Source of the DNA: DAOUAJ01 sp034433615
Lineage (GTDB): Bacteria > Chloroflexota > Anaerolineae > DUEN01
Direction of reading: 5' to 3'
Assembly (NCBI GenBank): GCA_034433615.1
Contig: DAOUAJ010000381.1
Span: 1-5,663 of the forward strand
DNA length: 5,663 bases
The notes beneath the pieces were generated by a model. It saw nothing but the letters and a program-made list of their open reading frames with translations, searched no databases and had not been told where the DNA came from. Every line of letters starts with the position of its first letter. Positions within the stretch are counted from its first letter, which is position 1. Shown piece by piece: positions 1-5,103 of the stretch. Both the position numbers and the translations under genes were made by a program.

Positions 1-291
1 TGGTCAGGTAGCAAGGATGATTCGGTTCTTTTCATTAAAGAGGTCATTAGAGAGTATGTAGATGAATCCACACGAGACTACTCGTTCCATTGGCAAGACG
101 CGGGTGACCGGCTATTGATACGATGGGATAATGCTCCACATCATAAGCACATACGTACGTATCCACACCATAAACATGTTGGTGAGGAAGTCCAGGAAAG
201 TAACGAGTTACAAGCCCTGGAGGTATTAAAGTTCATTGAAGCACTTATGACAAGGGGTCAAGATGACGATCTTTTCTTCCGTGTTAGATGA
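1..291 (+). CDS. TumE-family (DUF6516) toxin, 3' part only
   Basis: Frame 1 is open from the window edge to TGA at 289-291, giving the last 96 residues; the start lies outside the window. The core reads YSFHWQDAGDRLLIRWDNAP (residues 27-46), followed by a histidine-rich stretch ending PHHKHVGEEV (55-64). This aromatic W-D-N-A-P-H-H plus H-H-K-H pattern is typical of the DUF6516/TumE family, small TA toxins usually paired with an HTH antitoxin. A C-terminal helix (EVLKFIEALM) and a short basic tail follow. Base composition is clearly more AT-rich than the next gene, suggesting transfer from elsewhere. Its last 29 bases overlap the GlcD-like gene, and no HTH antitoxin follows, so a partner must lie upstream or be lost. 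The family call rests on remembered motif pattern; toxicity is inferred. Confidence 0.72.
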   Translation, partial: WSGSKDDSVLFIKEVIREYVDESTRDYSFHWQDAGDRLLIRWDNAPHHKHIRTYPHHKHVGEEVQESNELQALEVLKFIEALMTRGQDDDLFFRVR

Positions 292-1642
292 GTTGCGGGA
301 AGCGCTCGGCCCCCAACGGGTGCTCACCAGGCCGGAAGAGCTGGCCGTCTACGCCTATGACGGCACCTGGGCGGAAGGTCAGCCCGACGTGGTCATCAAC
401 CCGCTGACTACTGAACAGGTGGCTGCCGTCTTGCGCATCGCCGACCGGGAGCGCATCCCGGTAGTGCCGCGCGGGGCTGGCACCGGGCTGGCGGGCGGTT
501 CCGTACCCGTAAGCGGCATCGTCCTCAACCTGGCGTGCATGAACCGCATCCGGGAGATCTCCCCCGACGACATGGTGGCCGTGGTCGAGCCAGGCGTGAT
601 CAACCAGACGCTGCAGGATGCGCTCAAGCCGTACGGGCTGATGTATCCGCCCGATCCCGCCAGTCTGTACATGTCCACCATCGGCGGCAACGTGGCCACC
701 AACGCCGGCGGGCCGCGCTGTCTGAAGTACGGTGTGACCAAGGACTACGTCGTGGGGCTGGAGGTGGTGTTGCCAGGTGGTCACGTGTTGCGCACCGGCG
801 GACGCCAGATCAAGAACGTGACAGGATACAACTTAACCCAGCTCTTCGTCGGGTCCGAGGGCACCCTGGGCGTGATCACTGAGATCATTTTACGTTTGCT
901 ACCGGCGCCGGCTGCTACCGCCACGGTGATGGCGGCCTATGCCTGTCTGGAAGATGCCGCTCACACGGTGAATGCCATCCTCGCGGCGGGGATTCTGCCG
1001 TTGACGACGGAGCTGATGGATCAGGCGTGCATTCGCGTCGTCGAGCAGAAGCTCCAGATTGGCCTGCCGGTCGAAGCCGAGGCATTGATGCTGATCGCCG
1101 TAGATGGCGAGCCGGAGGCGGTAGGGCCGCAGATCCGCCGCGTGGCCGAGGTATGCCGCAGGATAGGAGCTGATCCTATCGAGATCGCCACCACGCCGGA
1201 GGAAGAAGAGCGGCTGTGGATCGCCCGGCGCAGCGTCTCCCCCGCGCTCTCGTTGCTTAAGCCCAGCCGGCTCACCGAGGACATCGCCGTGCCCCGCTCC
1301 AAGATCCCCGAGATGATCCGGCGCATCCAGGCCATCGCCCGTGAGTACAACGTGATGATCCCCACCTTCGGCCACATCGGTGACGGTAACATCCATCCCG
1401 ACATCATGTGTGACCGCCGCGATGCGGACGAGATGCGGCGCGTGGCGCTGGCGGCGGAAGCGGTATTCCAGGCCGCCATCGAGCTAGGCGGCACCCTCTC
1501 CGGCGAGCACGGCATCGGGCTGTTGAAGAAGGAGTTCATGCCCAAAGAGCTGGGCGAGCTGGCCATTCACAAGATGCTGGGGATCAAGAAAGTGTTTGAT
1601 CCCAACGGGATTATGAACCCGGGGAAGGTGTTCCCAAACTGA
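263..1642 (+). CDS. glcD: GlcD-type FAD-linked oxidase (glycolate/D-lactate dehydrogenase family)
   Basis: A complete 459-residue flavoprotein, the usual length for GlcD. The N-terminal half is a PCMH-type FAD domain: VPRGAGTGLAGG (68-79) binds the FAD pyrophosphate, PPDPASLYMSTIGGNVATNAGG (129-150, written here only as a landmark) and GSEGTLGVITEI (197-208) are further FAD-domain signatures. The C-terminal FAD-oxidase domain carries EDIAVPRSK (339-347), the metal/substrate motif GHIGDGNIH (370-378, His371 and His378) and SGEHGIG (413-419). Family members oxidise D-2-hydroxyacids such as glycolate or D-lactate and pass electrons to an acceptor, often through an Fe-S partner (GlcF). Neither GlcE nor GlcF is next door, so the substrate cannot be told from this window. 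AAGGGG at 252-257, 5 bases before ATG, supports this start inside the upstream gene. The family is near certain; the symbol is by similarity only. Confidence 0.93.
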   Translation: MTIFSSVLDELREALGPQRVLTRPEELAVYAYDGTWAEGQPDVVINPLTTEQVAAVLRIADRERIPVVPRGAGTGLAGGSVPVSGIVLNLACMNRIREISPDDMVAVVEPGVINQTLQDALKPYGLMYPPDPASLYMSTIGGNVATNAGGPRCLKYGVTKDYVVGLEVVLPGGHVLRTGGRQIKNVTGYNLTQLFVGSEGTLGVITEIILRLLPAPAATATVMAAYACLEDAAHTVNAILAAGILPLTTELMDQACIRVVEQKLQIGLPVEAEALMLIAVDGEPEAVGPQIRRVAEVCRRIGADPIEIATTPEEEERLWIARRSVSPALSLLKPSRLTEDIAVPRSKIPEMIRRIQAIAREYNVMIPTFGHIGDGNIHPDIMCDRRDADEMRRVALAAEAVFQAAIELGGTLSGEHGIGLLKKEFMPKELGELAIHKMLGIKKVFDPNGIMNPGKVFPN

Positions 1643-1649
1643 GCTTTCA

Positions 1650-1679
1650 GTGGCCGCCGCCTTCGCCGAGGCGCAACTG
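1650..1679 (+). repeat. 30-base direct repeat, left copy
   Basis: This matches 3144-3173 at 29 of 30 positions, in the same orientation; the single difference is C at 1655 versus T at 3149. In the right copy the bases encode residues 16-25 (VAAAFAEAQL) of the TPR-like protein. Here the same peptide can be read from GTG at 1650, but the frame closes at TAG 1689-1691. It therefore looks like a detached fragment of that gene or a relative, or the scar of a duplication or insertion. Confidence 0.85.
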
Positions 1680-1691
1680 GGCACTTTGTAG

Positions 1692-1697
1692 TATAAT
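1692..1697 (+). promoter_or_regulatory. Possible -10 box (TATAAT) for the UPF0175 gene
   Basis: A perfect TATAAT lies about 48 bases before the likely ATG at 1745, in an AT-rich patch of otherwise GC-rich DNA. No convincing -35 hexamer is visible at the normal spacing: the bases there belong to the 30-base repeat. No terminator is seen between the oxidase gene and this point, so readthrough could also supply transcription. Confidence 0.4.
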
Positions 1698-1744
1698 CTG
1701 GATTAAGAACGGGGCTCAGAGTAGCTCGAACGAGGAGGTGTGTG

Positions 1745-2017
1745 ATGTCAACTGCGGTGTTAACCCTGACACTTCCTGCTGCGTTGGCCCAGGAGCTAGA
1801 TCAAGCCAGCCAGCAATTCTTGATCGAGCTGTTAGAGCGTGGGCTGCGCGAATTAAAGATTGAGTGTACCCTCGAACGTTATGCGCGTGGTGGCATGTCC
1901 TTTGGCGCAGCCGCGTACCAGGCCGGCCTCTCGCAATCTGAGTTGGCCCGATGCGCCTACGCGCGCGGCATGGAGCCTCCCTTCAGCGCCGAGACTTTGG
2001 CGGAGGAACTCGGCTGA
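1745..2017 (+). CDS. UPF0175 family antitoxin
   Basis: A 90-residue protein. ATG at 1745 is preferred to GTG at 1742 because AGGAGG (1733-1738) lies 6 bases before the ATG and only 3 before the GTG. The N-terminus is strand-like and hydrophobic, followed by helices and then the family's HTH-like core, with GMSFGAAAYQAGLSQSEL (about 50-67) and an acidic end, FSAETLAEELG. UPF0175 proteins are usually antitoxins or DNA-binding regulators encoded beside a PIN-domain (often DUF3368) toxin. No such toxin follows: the next 114 bases hold only a broken ORF. It is either an orphan antitoxin or acts with a toxin elsewhere. Family assignment is confident; function is by family. Confidence 0.82.
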   Translation: MSTAVLTLTLPAALAQELDQASQQFLIELLERGLRELKIECTLERYARGGMSFGAAAYQAGLSQSELARCAYARGMEPPFSAETLAEELG

Positions 2018-2046
2018 GCGCCAGGCCCGGCCAAGGAGTGATTGAC

Positions 2047-2123
2047 ATGGCTTCCAAAGCGTTGATTGAGATTATCAAGCAAACTGAATGAGGCTCTCTG
2101 AAGCCCTGGAGCAGGTAGTGTGA
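2047..2123 (+). pseudogene. Broken small ORF, possible remnant of a TA-associated gene
   Basis: A good ribosome binding site (AAGGAG, 2033-2038) is followed 8 bases later by ATG at 2047, but the frame gives only MASKALIEIIKQTE before TGA at 2089-2091. An ATG overlapping that stop (2088-2090) opens a second frame, MRLSEALEQVV, ending at TGA 2121-2123. Read together across a frame change, the two halves give an amphipathic helix of the IIKQTE-RLS type, which I recall from the N-termini of small TA-linked proteins in Chloroflexota and Cyanobacteria. I infer a frameshifted and truncated remnant. Two coupled micro-ORFs or a leader peptide are alternatives. Confidence 0.4.
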
Positions 2124-2131
2124 GGTGAGTC

Positions 2132-2461
2132 ATGCAAACAGTCAGCATTAGCCAGATCAAGCGTGATGCCTTGACGTGGATCAATCGGGTGATCGTTGGC
2201 GGTGAGCGCATTGTCCCCTGTGCCTGGCCACAGAACAGGCTGACCTGGCGCGGGCACCCCAAGGTGGCCCTGGTCAGCCTGTCCGATCTGAAGCGCCTGC
2301 AGGCGCTCACTGATGTCACCGCTGCGGAGGCACGCACCCGTCAACTGGCAAATCTTGAACAAGCTCGCGCCTTGCGGGAACGGATCGCGGCGCGCGCTGG
2401 CAGTATTCTCCCCGATTCGGCCCAGGAGTTGAGGGAACTGCGTGAGGAACGTGGAGGATAA
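2132..2461 (+). CDS. Phd/YefM-type antitoxin with an 8-residue insertion
   Basis: A 109-residue protein. The N-terminus (MQTVSISQIKRD, INRVIVGGERIV, then RGHPKVALVSLSDLKRL) follows the Phd/YefM fold: a DNA-binding N-terminal domain that binds the TA operator, with a C-terminal helical tail that neutralises a toxin. In relatives the strand after ERIV runs straight into LT-x-RG-x-PK. Here residues 29-36 (PCAWPQNR, bases 2216-2239) sit between them, like an in-frame 24-base insertion. The tail (from about 62) is charged and helical. The ribosome binding site is AGGTGA at 2123-2128, close to the ATG. No PIN or RelE toxin follows; the gene ends 3 bases before the DUF433 gene, so it is probably co-transcribed with that pair. 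Family is likely; whether the altered protein works is unknown. Confidence 0.75.
   Translation: MQTVSISQIKRDALTWINRVIVGGERIVPCAWPQNRLTWRGHPKVALVSLSDLKRLQALTDVTAAEARTRQLANLEQARALRERIAARAGSILPDSAQELRELREERGG
2235..2282 (+). repeat. 11-base perfect inverted repeat inside the Phd/YefM gene
   Basis: ACAGGCTGACC at 2235-2245 is the exact reverse complement of GGTCAGCCTGT at 2272-2282, with 26 bases between. The left arm begins inside the apparent 24-base insertion and runs into the ancestral sequence. This fits either a templated insertion copied from the nearby right arm or a chance stem in the mRNA. Confidence 0.6.
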
Positions 2462-2464
2462 ACC

Positions 2465-2695
2465 ATGAAAAGCCTAACGCGGATCACGTTTGACCCGAAC
2501 GTGATGGGTGGCAAACCTTGCATTCGCGGGCTACGTGTTACTGTTGGAACCATTGTTGGGCTGGTTGCCGCAGGATATTCCACAGCCGAAATTCTAAAAG
2601 CATATCCCTATTTGGAAGAGGAAGACGTTCGTGAGGCACTTGCTTACGCTGCTTGGCGAGCCGAAGAGATAGAGTTGCCGCTGGTTATCGCATGA
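2465..2695 (+). CDS. DUF433 family antitoxin
   Basis: A 76-residue protein matching the usual DUF433 size. Its features are RITFDPNVMGGKPCIRGLRV (6-25), the signature G-G-K-P-C-I-R-G-x-R-V, then TVGTIVGLVAAGYSTAEIL (26-44) as the winged-HTH-like part, then YLEEEDVREALAYAAWRAEE. DUF433 proteins are antitoxins normally encoded directly before DUF5615 PIN-like toxins, exactly as here. GGAGG at 2453-2457 lies 7 bases before ATG. Its stop overlaps the toxin start as ATGA (2692-2695), which implies translational coupling. It probably binds its own promoter region, as TA antitoxins often do; no operator was identified. Confidence 0.92.
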   Translation: MKSLTRITFDPNVMGGKPCIRGLRVTVGTIVGLVAAGYSTAEILKAYPYLEEEDVREALAYAAWRAEEIELPLVIA

Positions 2696-3057
2696 AATTG
2701 CTGATTGATATGAACCTTTCCCCTGACTGGGTTGCAGTGTTCGAGCGGCAGGGGTGGCAAGCACTTCACTGGTCAACGGTGGGTGACCCTCGGGCAAGCG
2801 ATAGTGTCATCATGGAGTGGGCGCGTATCAACGGTTATGTTGTGTTCACCCACGATCTTGACCTGGGAGCACTGTTGGCAACCACTCGTGCCCAAGGGCC
2901 GAGCGTTATTCAGGTTCGCACCCAGGACATCATGCCCCAAAGCTTGGGAGGCAGGTTGGTCCAGGTATTGCGGCAATACGAATCATCGCTTGAAAAGGGC
3001 GCGCTGGTCACCGTAGATGAAGCCAAGTCCAGAGTGCGCATTCTACCTTTCCAGTAA
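2692..3057 (+). CDS. DUF5615 PIN-like toxin
   Basis: A 121-residue protein; ATG at 2692 overlaps the antitoxin stop, which fixes the start. The N-terminal KLLIDMNLSPDWV (2-14) carries the first acidic site (Asp6, with Asn8), GDPRASDSVIMEWA (31-44) the second (Asp37), and VVFTHDLDLGALLA (50-63) the third (Asp55, Asp57). These are the PIN-like catalytic acids expected of a metal-dependent RNase fold. The C-terminal part (RILPF) ends in a strand, as in relatives. All expected acids are present, so I infer an active toxin held by the DUF433 protein. This is the only complete TA pair in the window. Confidence 0.92.
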   Translation: MKLLIDMNLSPDWVAVFERQGWQALHWSTVGDPRASDSVIMEWARINGYVVFTHDLDLGALLATTRAQGPSVIQVRTQDIMPQSLGGRLVQVLRQYESSLEKGALVTVDEAKSRVRILPFQ

Positions 3058-3098
3058 GTCGAACCCGATTTTGCTGAAGCACAGGTGAGAGGTGCACA

Positions 3099-3620
3099 AT
3101 GAGTAAGACAGGCCTGGAGAGCCTGCGCGCCCTGCTGGAGGCGGTGGCTGCCGCCTTCGCCGAGGCGCAACTGAGCTACGTGGACCTGCGCACGGCGCTC
3201 TTGCGGCTGGCGCAGGCCTACCTGGACGCCTCCCGGTGGAACGACGCCCGGCGCGCCTTGCAGCCGTTGCTGGAGGACGCCAAAGCGCCCCTCTCCGCCG
3301 ACGCCCGCACCCTGGAGCGGGAGAGCTACCTGCGCCCGGCCGGGCTGGCGCTGGAGGCGGGGCGGTGGGAGGAGGCGCACCAGCACGCCGAGGCCTGGCT
3401 GAGCCAGCACAAAGACGACAGCGACGCGCAGGAGGTGGTGCGCGAAAGCTACCTGCGCCCGGCTCGCCGGGCGTTAGAGGCGGGGCAATGGGAAGCCGTG
3501 CGTCAGCACATCGAGCCGTGGCTGCGTGGCCATAAGAAGGATACGGTGGAACTGAGCCTGAGCCCCCTGTTCCGTCGGGGGTATAGCAGCATCGGCGACG
3601 CCATTGACAACCTGTTCTAG
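3099..3620 (+). CDS. TPR-like repeat protein with a transposase-derived C-terminus (chimera)
   Basis: A 173-residue ORF; ATG is preceded by GAGAGGTG (3087-3094). Residues 1-146 are Ala/Leu/Arg-rich paired helices. Two near-identical helical repeats begin RESYLRP at residues 74 and 115, a 41-residue (123-base) period, each containing ALEAG-(R/Q)-WE and a W-L at the end. A more divergent unit (about 33-60, AYLDASRWNDARRAL) comes before them. This is TPR-like, so a protein-binding scaffold is likely, but no partner can be named. From about residue 147 (base 3537) the sequence switches to VELSLSPLFRRGYSSIGDAI, which matches the start of the transposase that continues in the same frame after the TAG at 3618. 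The gene is therefore probably a truncated TPR gene fused to insertion-sequence debris. Residues 16-25 lie in the 30-base repeat. Confidence 0.7.
   Translation: MSKTGLESLRALLEAVAAAFAEAQLSYVDLRTALLRLAQAYLDASRWNDARRALQPLLEDAKAPLSADARTLERESYLRPAGLALEAGRWEEAHQHAEAWLSQHKDDSDAQEVVRESYLRPARRALEAGQWEAVRQHIEPWLRGHKKDTVELSLSPLFRRGYSSIGDAIDNLF
3144..3173 (+). repeat. 30-base direct repeat, right copy
   Basis: In-frame copy within the TPR-like gene (codons 16-25), 29/30 identical to 1650-1679. The two copies bracket the whole UPF0175-to-DUF5615 block; recombination between them would remove about 1.5 kb. Confidence 0.85.
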
Positions 3621-4104
3621 GCCAGCCGTCCTGAAACAGCCGACGCGGAACGGCAGACCTGGGACCAGGAGGTAACGCGGCTCATCGGGTGCTATCTGCC
3701 CACGCCGCCACCAGGGAAGTTCTGGCTCCTGGGGACCGAGGGGGTGCCGGTTCCTCGGCCCTTTGCCCGTACGCGGGCTGGCCGGCTGTTTGTGTATCAG
3801 CTGGCGGCCTATCAGACCCCTGACGTGGAGCACGAGGAGGATTGGCAGACCCTCGTCCAGCTCGCTCCGGTCCAACTCTGGCTGGCCCGCGACTTAGCCG
3901 GCCTGCACCTTCGCCCCTGGGAACGGTATCTGCCGTCACGCACCTCGGGCGTCGCCTCCCCCAGCCAGGTCCAGCGGGACCGGGAACGCATTATTCGCCA
4001 GATTGGGACACCCGCCCAGCCGCCCAAACGCCGGGGTAATTCGCCCGGCTGGGCCACGTCAACCGGTCATCAAGAAAGATCAAAAACAGCCCAAAGCAGC
4101 TTGA
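3537..4104 (+). pseudogene. Decayed DDE transposase (NF041680-like family)
   Basis: From about 3537 one frame encodes pieces of a transposase common in Cyanobacteria and Chloroflexota (remembered as the NF041680 group). The N-terminal LSPLFRRGYSSIGDAIDNLF is followed by TAG at 3618-3620, where CAG (Gln) would be expected. The frame then continues to FWLLGTEGVPVPRPFART (about 3720-3773). After GRLFVYQ it jumps to LAAYQTPDVEHEEDW, which belongs near the C-terminus, so the middle with most of the catalytic domain is missing (junction near 3800). Then come LARDLAGLHLRPWERYLP and RIIRQIGTPAQPPKRRG. Around 4035-4045 the frame slips: the expected end, PRQPVIKKDQKQPKAA, is read in the +1 frame to TGA at 4102-4104. 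These three lesions make it inactive. The unslipped frame runs on to about 4190 without meaning. Confidence 0.78.
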
Positions 4105-4143
4105 GATCGCCCCAAACGTTCACTTGTCAAGGTGCATCCCGTT

Positions 4144-4161
4144 GCTCGACGTATGTCGAGC
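4144..4161 (+). repeat. Perfect hairpin GCTCGAC-GTAT-GTCGAGC
   Basis: A 7-base perfect stem with a 4-base loop. It is followed by TAATTG rather than a run of T, so it is a poor intrinsic terminator. It could be an operator dyad or a leftover from the mobile element's right end; the sequence does not decide. Confidence 0.55.
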
Positions 4162-4164
4162 TAA

Positions 4165-4193
4165 TTGACGTTGTCCAAAGTCCAAGCTAAAGA
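4165..4193 (+). promoter_or_regulatory. Weak candidate promoter upstream of the response regulator
   Basis: TTGACG (4165-4170) matches the -35 consensus at 5 of 6 positions and TAAAGA (4188-4193) only loosely matches a -10, with a 17-base spacer. If real, the transcript would begin around 4200 and carry the 4208-4266 hairpin in its leader. Confidence 0.28.
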
Positions 4194-4207
4194 CTTGGTT
4201 AATTATC

Positions 4208-4266
4208 ACCACCAAGACACCAAGAGAAAAATGAAAAAAACCTTGATGCTTTTGTGTCTTGGTGGT
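4208..4266 (+). repeat. 13-base perfect inverted repeat in the regulator's leader
   Basis: ACCACCAAGACAC (4208-4220) is the exact reverse complement of GTGTCTTGGTGGT (4254-4266), with a 33-base AT-rich centre. The motif resembles the ACCACCAAGACACCAAG dispersed palindromes I recall from Chloroflexota and Cyanobacteria, so it may be a small non-autonomous repeat. Its right arm ends 5 bases before the AGGAG of the downstream gene, so an RNA stem here could influence translation. Confidence 0.7.
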
Positions 4267-4284
4267 ACTGCAGGAGAAAGCACC

Positions 4285-4974
4285 ATGTCACCCATTCGCG
4301 TTCTGATCGCCGATGACCATTGCCTCTTCCGCCAGGGGTTGCGCCAGATTTGCGAGGCTCTGGGGTGGTTTGAAGTAGTGGGCGAGGCCGAAAACGGGCA
4401 GGAAGCCGTGGAACTGGCGCGGTGGCTGAAGCCGGACGTCGTGCTGATGGACATCAGCATGCCCGTCCTGGACGGCGTGGAGGCCACCGCCCTCATCACC
4501 GCCCACGATCCGACGGTACGGGTGCTCATCCTCACGATGTACAAGCAGGACCGCTACGTCTTTGAGGCGATCAAGGCTGGCGCGCGGGGCTATCTGCTCA
4601 AGGACATTGACGAACAGGAGTTCGTGGACGCCGTGCGGGCCGTTCACCGCGGCGAGGCGTTGATTGACCCTGGCCTGGCGACCCGGTTGCTGGACGAGTT
4701 CCGCCGCCTGAGCCAGATTGCGGCGGGCGTGGGTGAGGCGGAGTCGTTGACCCCCGGCGAAATGGACGTGCTACGGATGGTTGCTCAGGGCGCGGACAAC
4801 AAGACCATCGCCGACCGGCTGGGACTTTCCGAAAAGACGGTCGCCAACCGGCTGAGCGACATCTACCAGAAACTCCACGTTGCCAGCCGTACTCAAGCCG
4901 CGCTCGTGGCCCTCCGCCGTGGCTGGGCCCGGCTGGATGACGATACCCCCCAGGAACAAAAACGTAACACGTAA
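4285..4974 (+). CDS. NarL/FixJ-family response regulator
   Basis: A 229-residue cytoplasmic two-component regulator. ATG at 4285 follows AGGAG (4272-4276) at 8 bases; an earlier start would put non-family residues encoded by the inverted repeat in front. The receiver domain (about 4-120) has all key residues: acidic pair Asp10-Asp11, phospho-acceptor Asp56 in VVLMDISMP, Thr84 and Lys106. A linker with AVRAVHRGEALIDPGLATRLL leads to a LuxR-type HTH (about 154-213): LTPGEMDVLRMVAQGADNKTIADRLGLS, with recognition helix SEKTVANRLSDIYQKL. When phosphorylated by a histidine kinase such proteins usually dimerise and control transcription. No kinase is in view, so signal and targets are unknown. The last four residues (KRNT) and stop lie in the 7-base repeat array. 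Confidence 0.93.
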   Translation: MSPIRVLIADDHCLFRQGLRQICEALGWFEVVGEAENGQEAVELARWLKPDVVLMDISMPVLDGVEATALITAHDPTVRVLILTMYKQDRYVFEAIKAGARGYLLKDIDEQEFVDAVRAVHRGEALIDPGLATRLLDEFRRLSQIAAGVGEAESLTPGEMDVLRMVAQGADNKTIADRLGLSEKTVANRLSDIYQKLHVASRTQAALVALRRGWARLDDDTPQEQKRNT

Positions 4975-5029
4975 AACGTAAAGCGTAATGCGTAAGTTAC
5001 TCTTTACGTTTTACTCCTTACGTTTTACG
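4963..5029 (+). repeat. Inverted array of 7-base CGTAANN repeats
   Basis: Five tandem heptamers, CGTAACA, CGTAAAA, CGTAAAG, CGTAATG and CGTAAGT, occupy 4963-4997. They are followed by the same motif on the other strand: CTTTACG 5002-5008, TTTTACT 5009-5015, CCTTACG 5016-5022 and TTTTACG 5023-5029. GTAAAACGTAAAG (4971-4983) and CTTTACGTTTTAC (5002-5014) form a perfect 13-base stem with an 18-base loop. The array begins inside the response regulator's 3' end and supplies its stop codon. Similar spacer repeats are, to my recollection, common in Chloroflexota genomes; role unknown. Confidence 0.85.
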
Positions 5030-5044
5030 CCCCACGCCCCCAGG

Positions 5045-5081
5045 AAAAAGTACCCCTCTTCGCGGGGGTATTTTTTTTCTT
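5045..5081 (+). terminator. Strong intrinsic terminator after the response regulator
   Basis: TACCCC (5051-5056) pairs with GGGGTA (5065-5070) over an 8-base loop, followed directly by eight T (5071-5078). AAAAA upstream (5045-5049) can pair with the T run, so it may also work on the opposite strand. It separates the response regulator from the pseudo-receiver gene, implying separate transcription. Confidence 0.85.
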
Positions 5082-5103
5082 TTGCGGGCGGGAACGCTGC
5101 CTC

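Larger units (their letters stand above)
4105..4284 (+). other. Non-coding stretch between transposase remnant and response regulator
   Basis: No gene is supported here. It contains a 7-base palindromic hairpin (4144-4161), a weak promoter-like pair (TTGACG 4165-4170, TAAAGA 4188-4193, 17 bases apart), a 13-base inverted repeat (4208-4266) and the AGGAG ribosome binding site (4272-4276) for the response regulator. Composition is more AT-rich than the flanks. No clear terminal inverted repeat of the insertion sequence was recognised. Confidence 0.5.

Noticed and set aside
284..1684. Long open frames on the - strand and in other frames across the oxidase gene
   Set aside because: They overlap a gene with clear family motifs along its whole length. 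Their translations are rich in Arg, Ala, Gly and His with no recognisable domain, as expected from GC-rich codon shadows.
1643..1741. A terminator after the oxidase gene
   Set aside because: GC-rich bases can fold weakly, but no stem is followed by a T run, so no intrinsic terminator is supported.
2653..2691. Upstream extension of the DUF5615 toxin
   Set aside because: The preceding 13 codons lie within the DUF433 gene; the ATGA overlap at 2692 and the family start KLLID fix the start.
3744..4190. A separate 148-residue gene starting at GTG 3744
   Set aside because: It is in the same frame as the upstream transposase pieces, has no ribosome binding site of its own, and its last 50 or so residues are read out of the true frame after a shift near 4040.
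4165..4284. A longer response regulator starting upstream at 4165
   Set aside because: The extra 40 residues would be encoded by the inverted repeat and show no receiver-domain character; AGGAG points to ATG at 4285.
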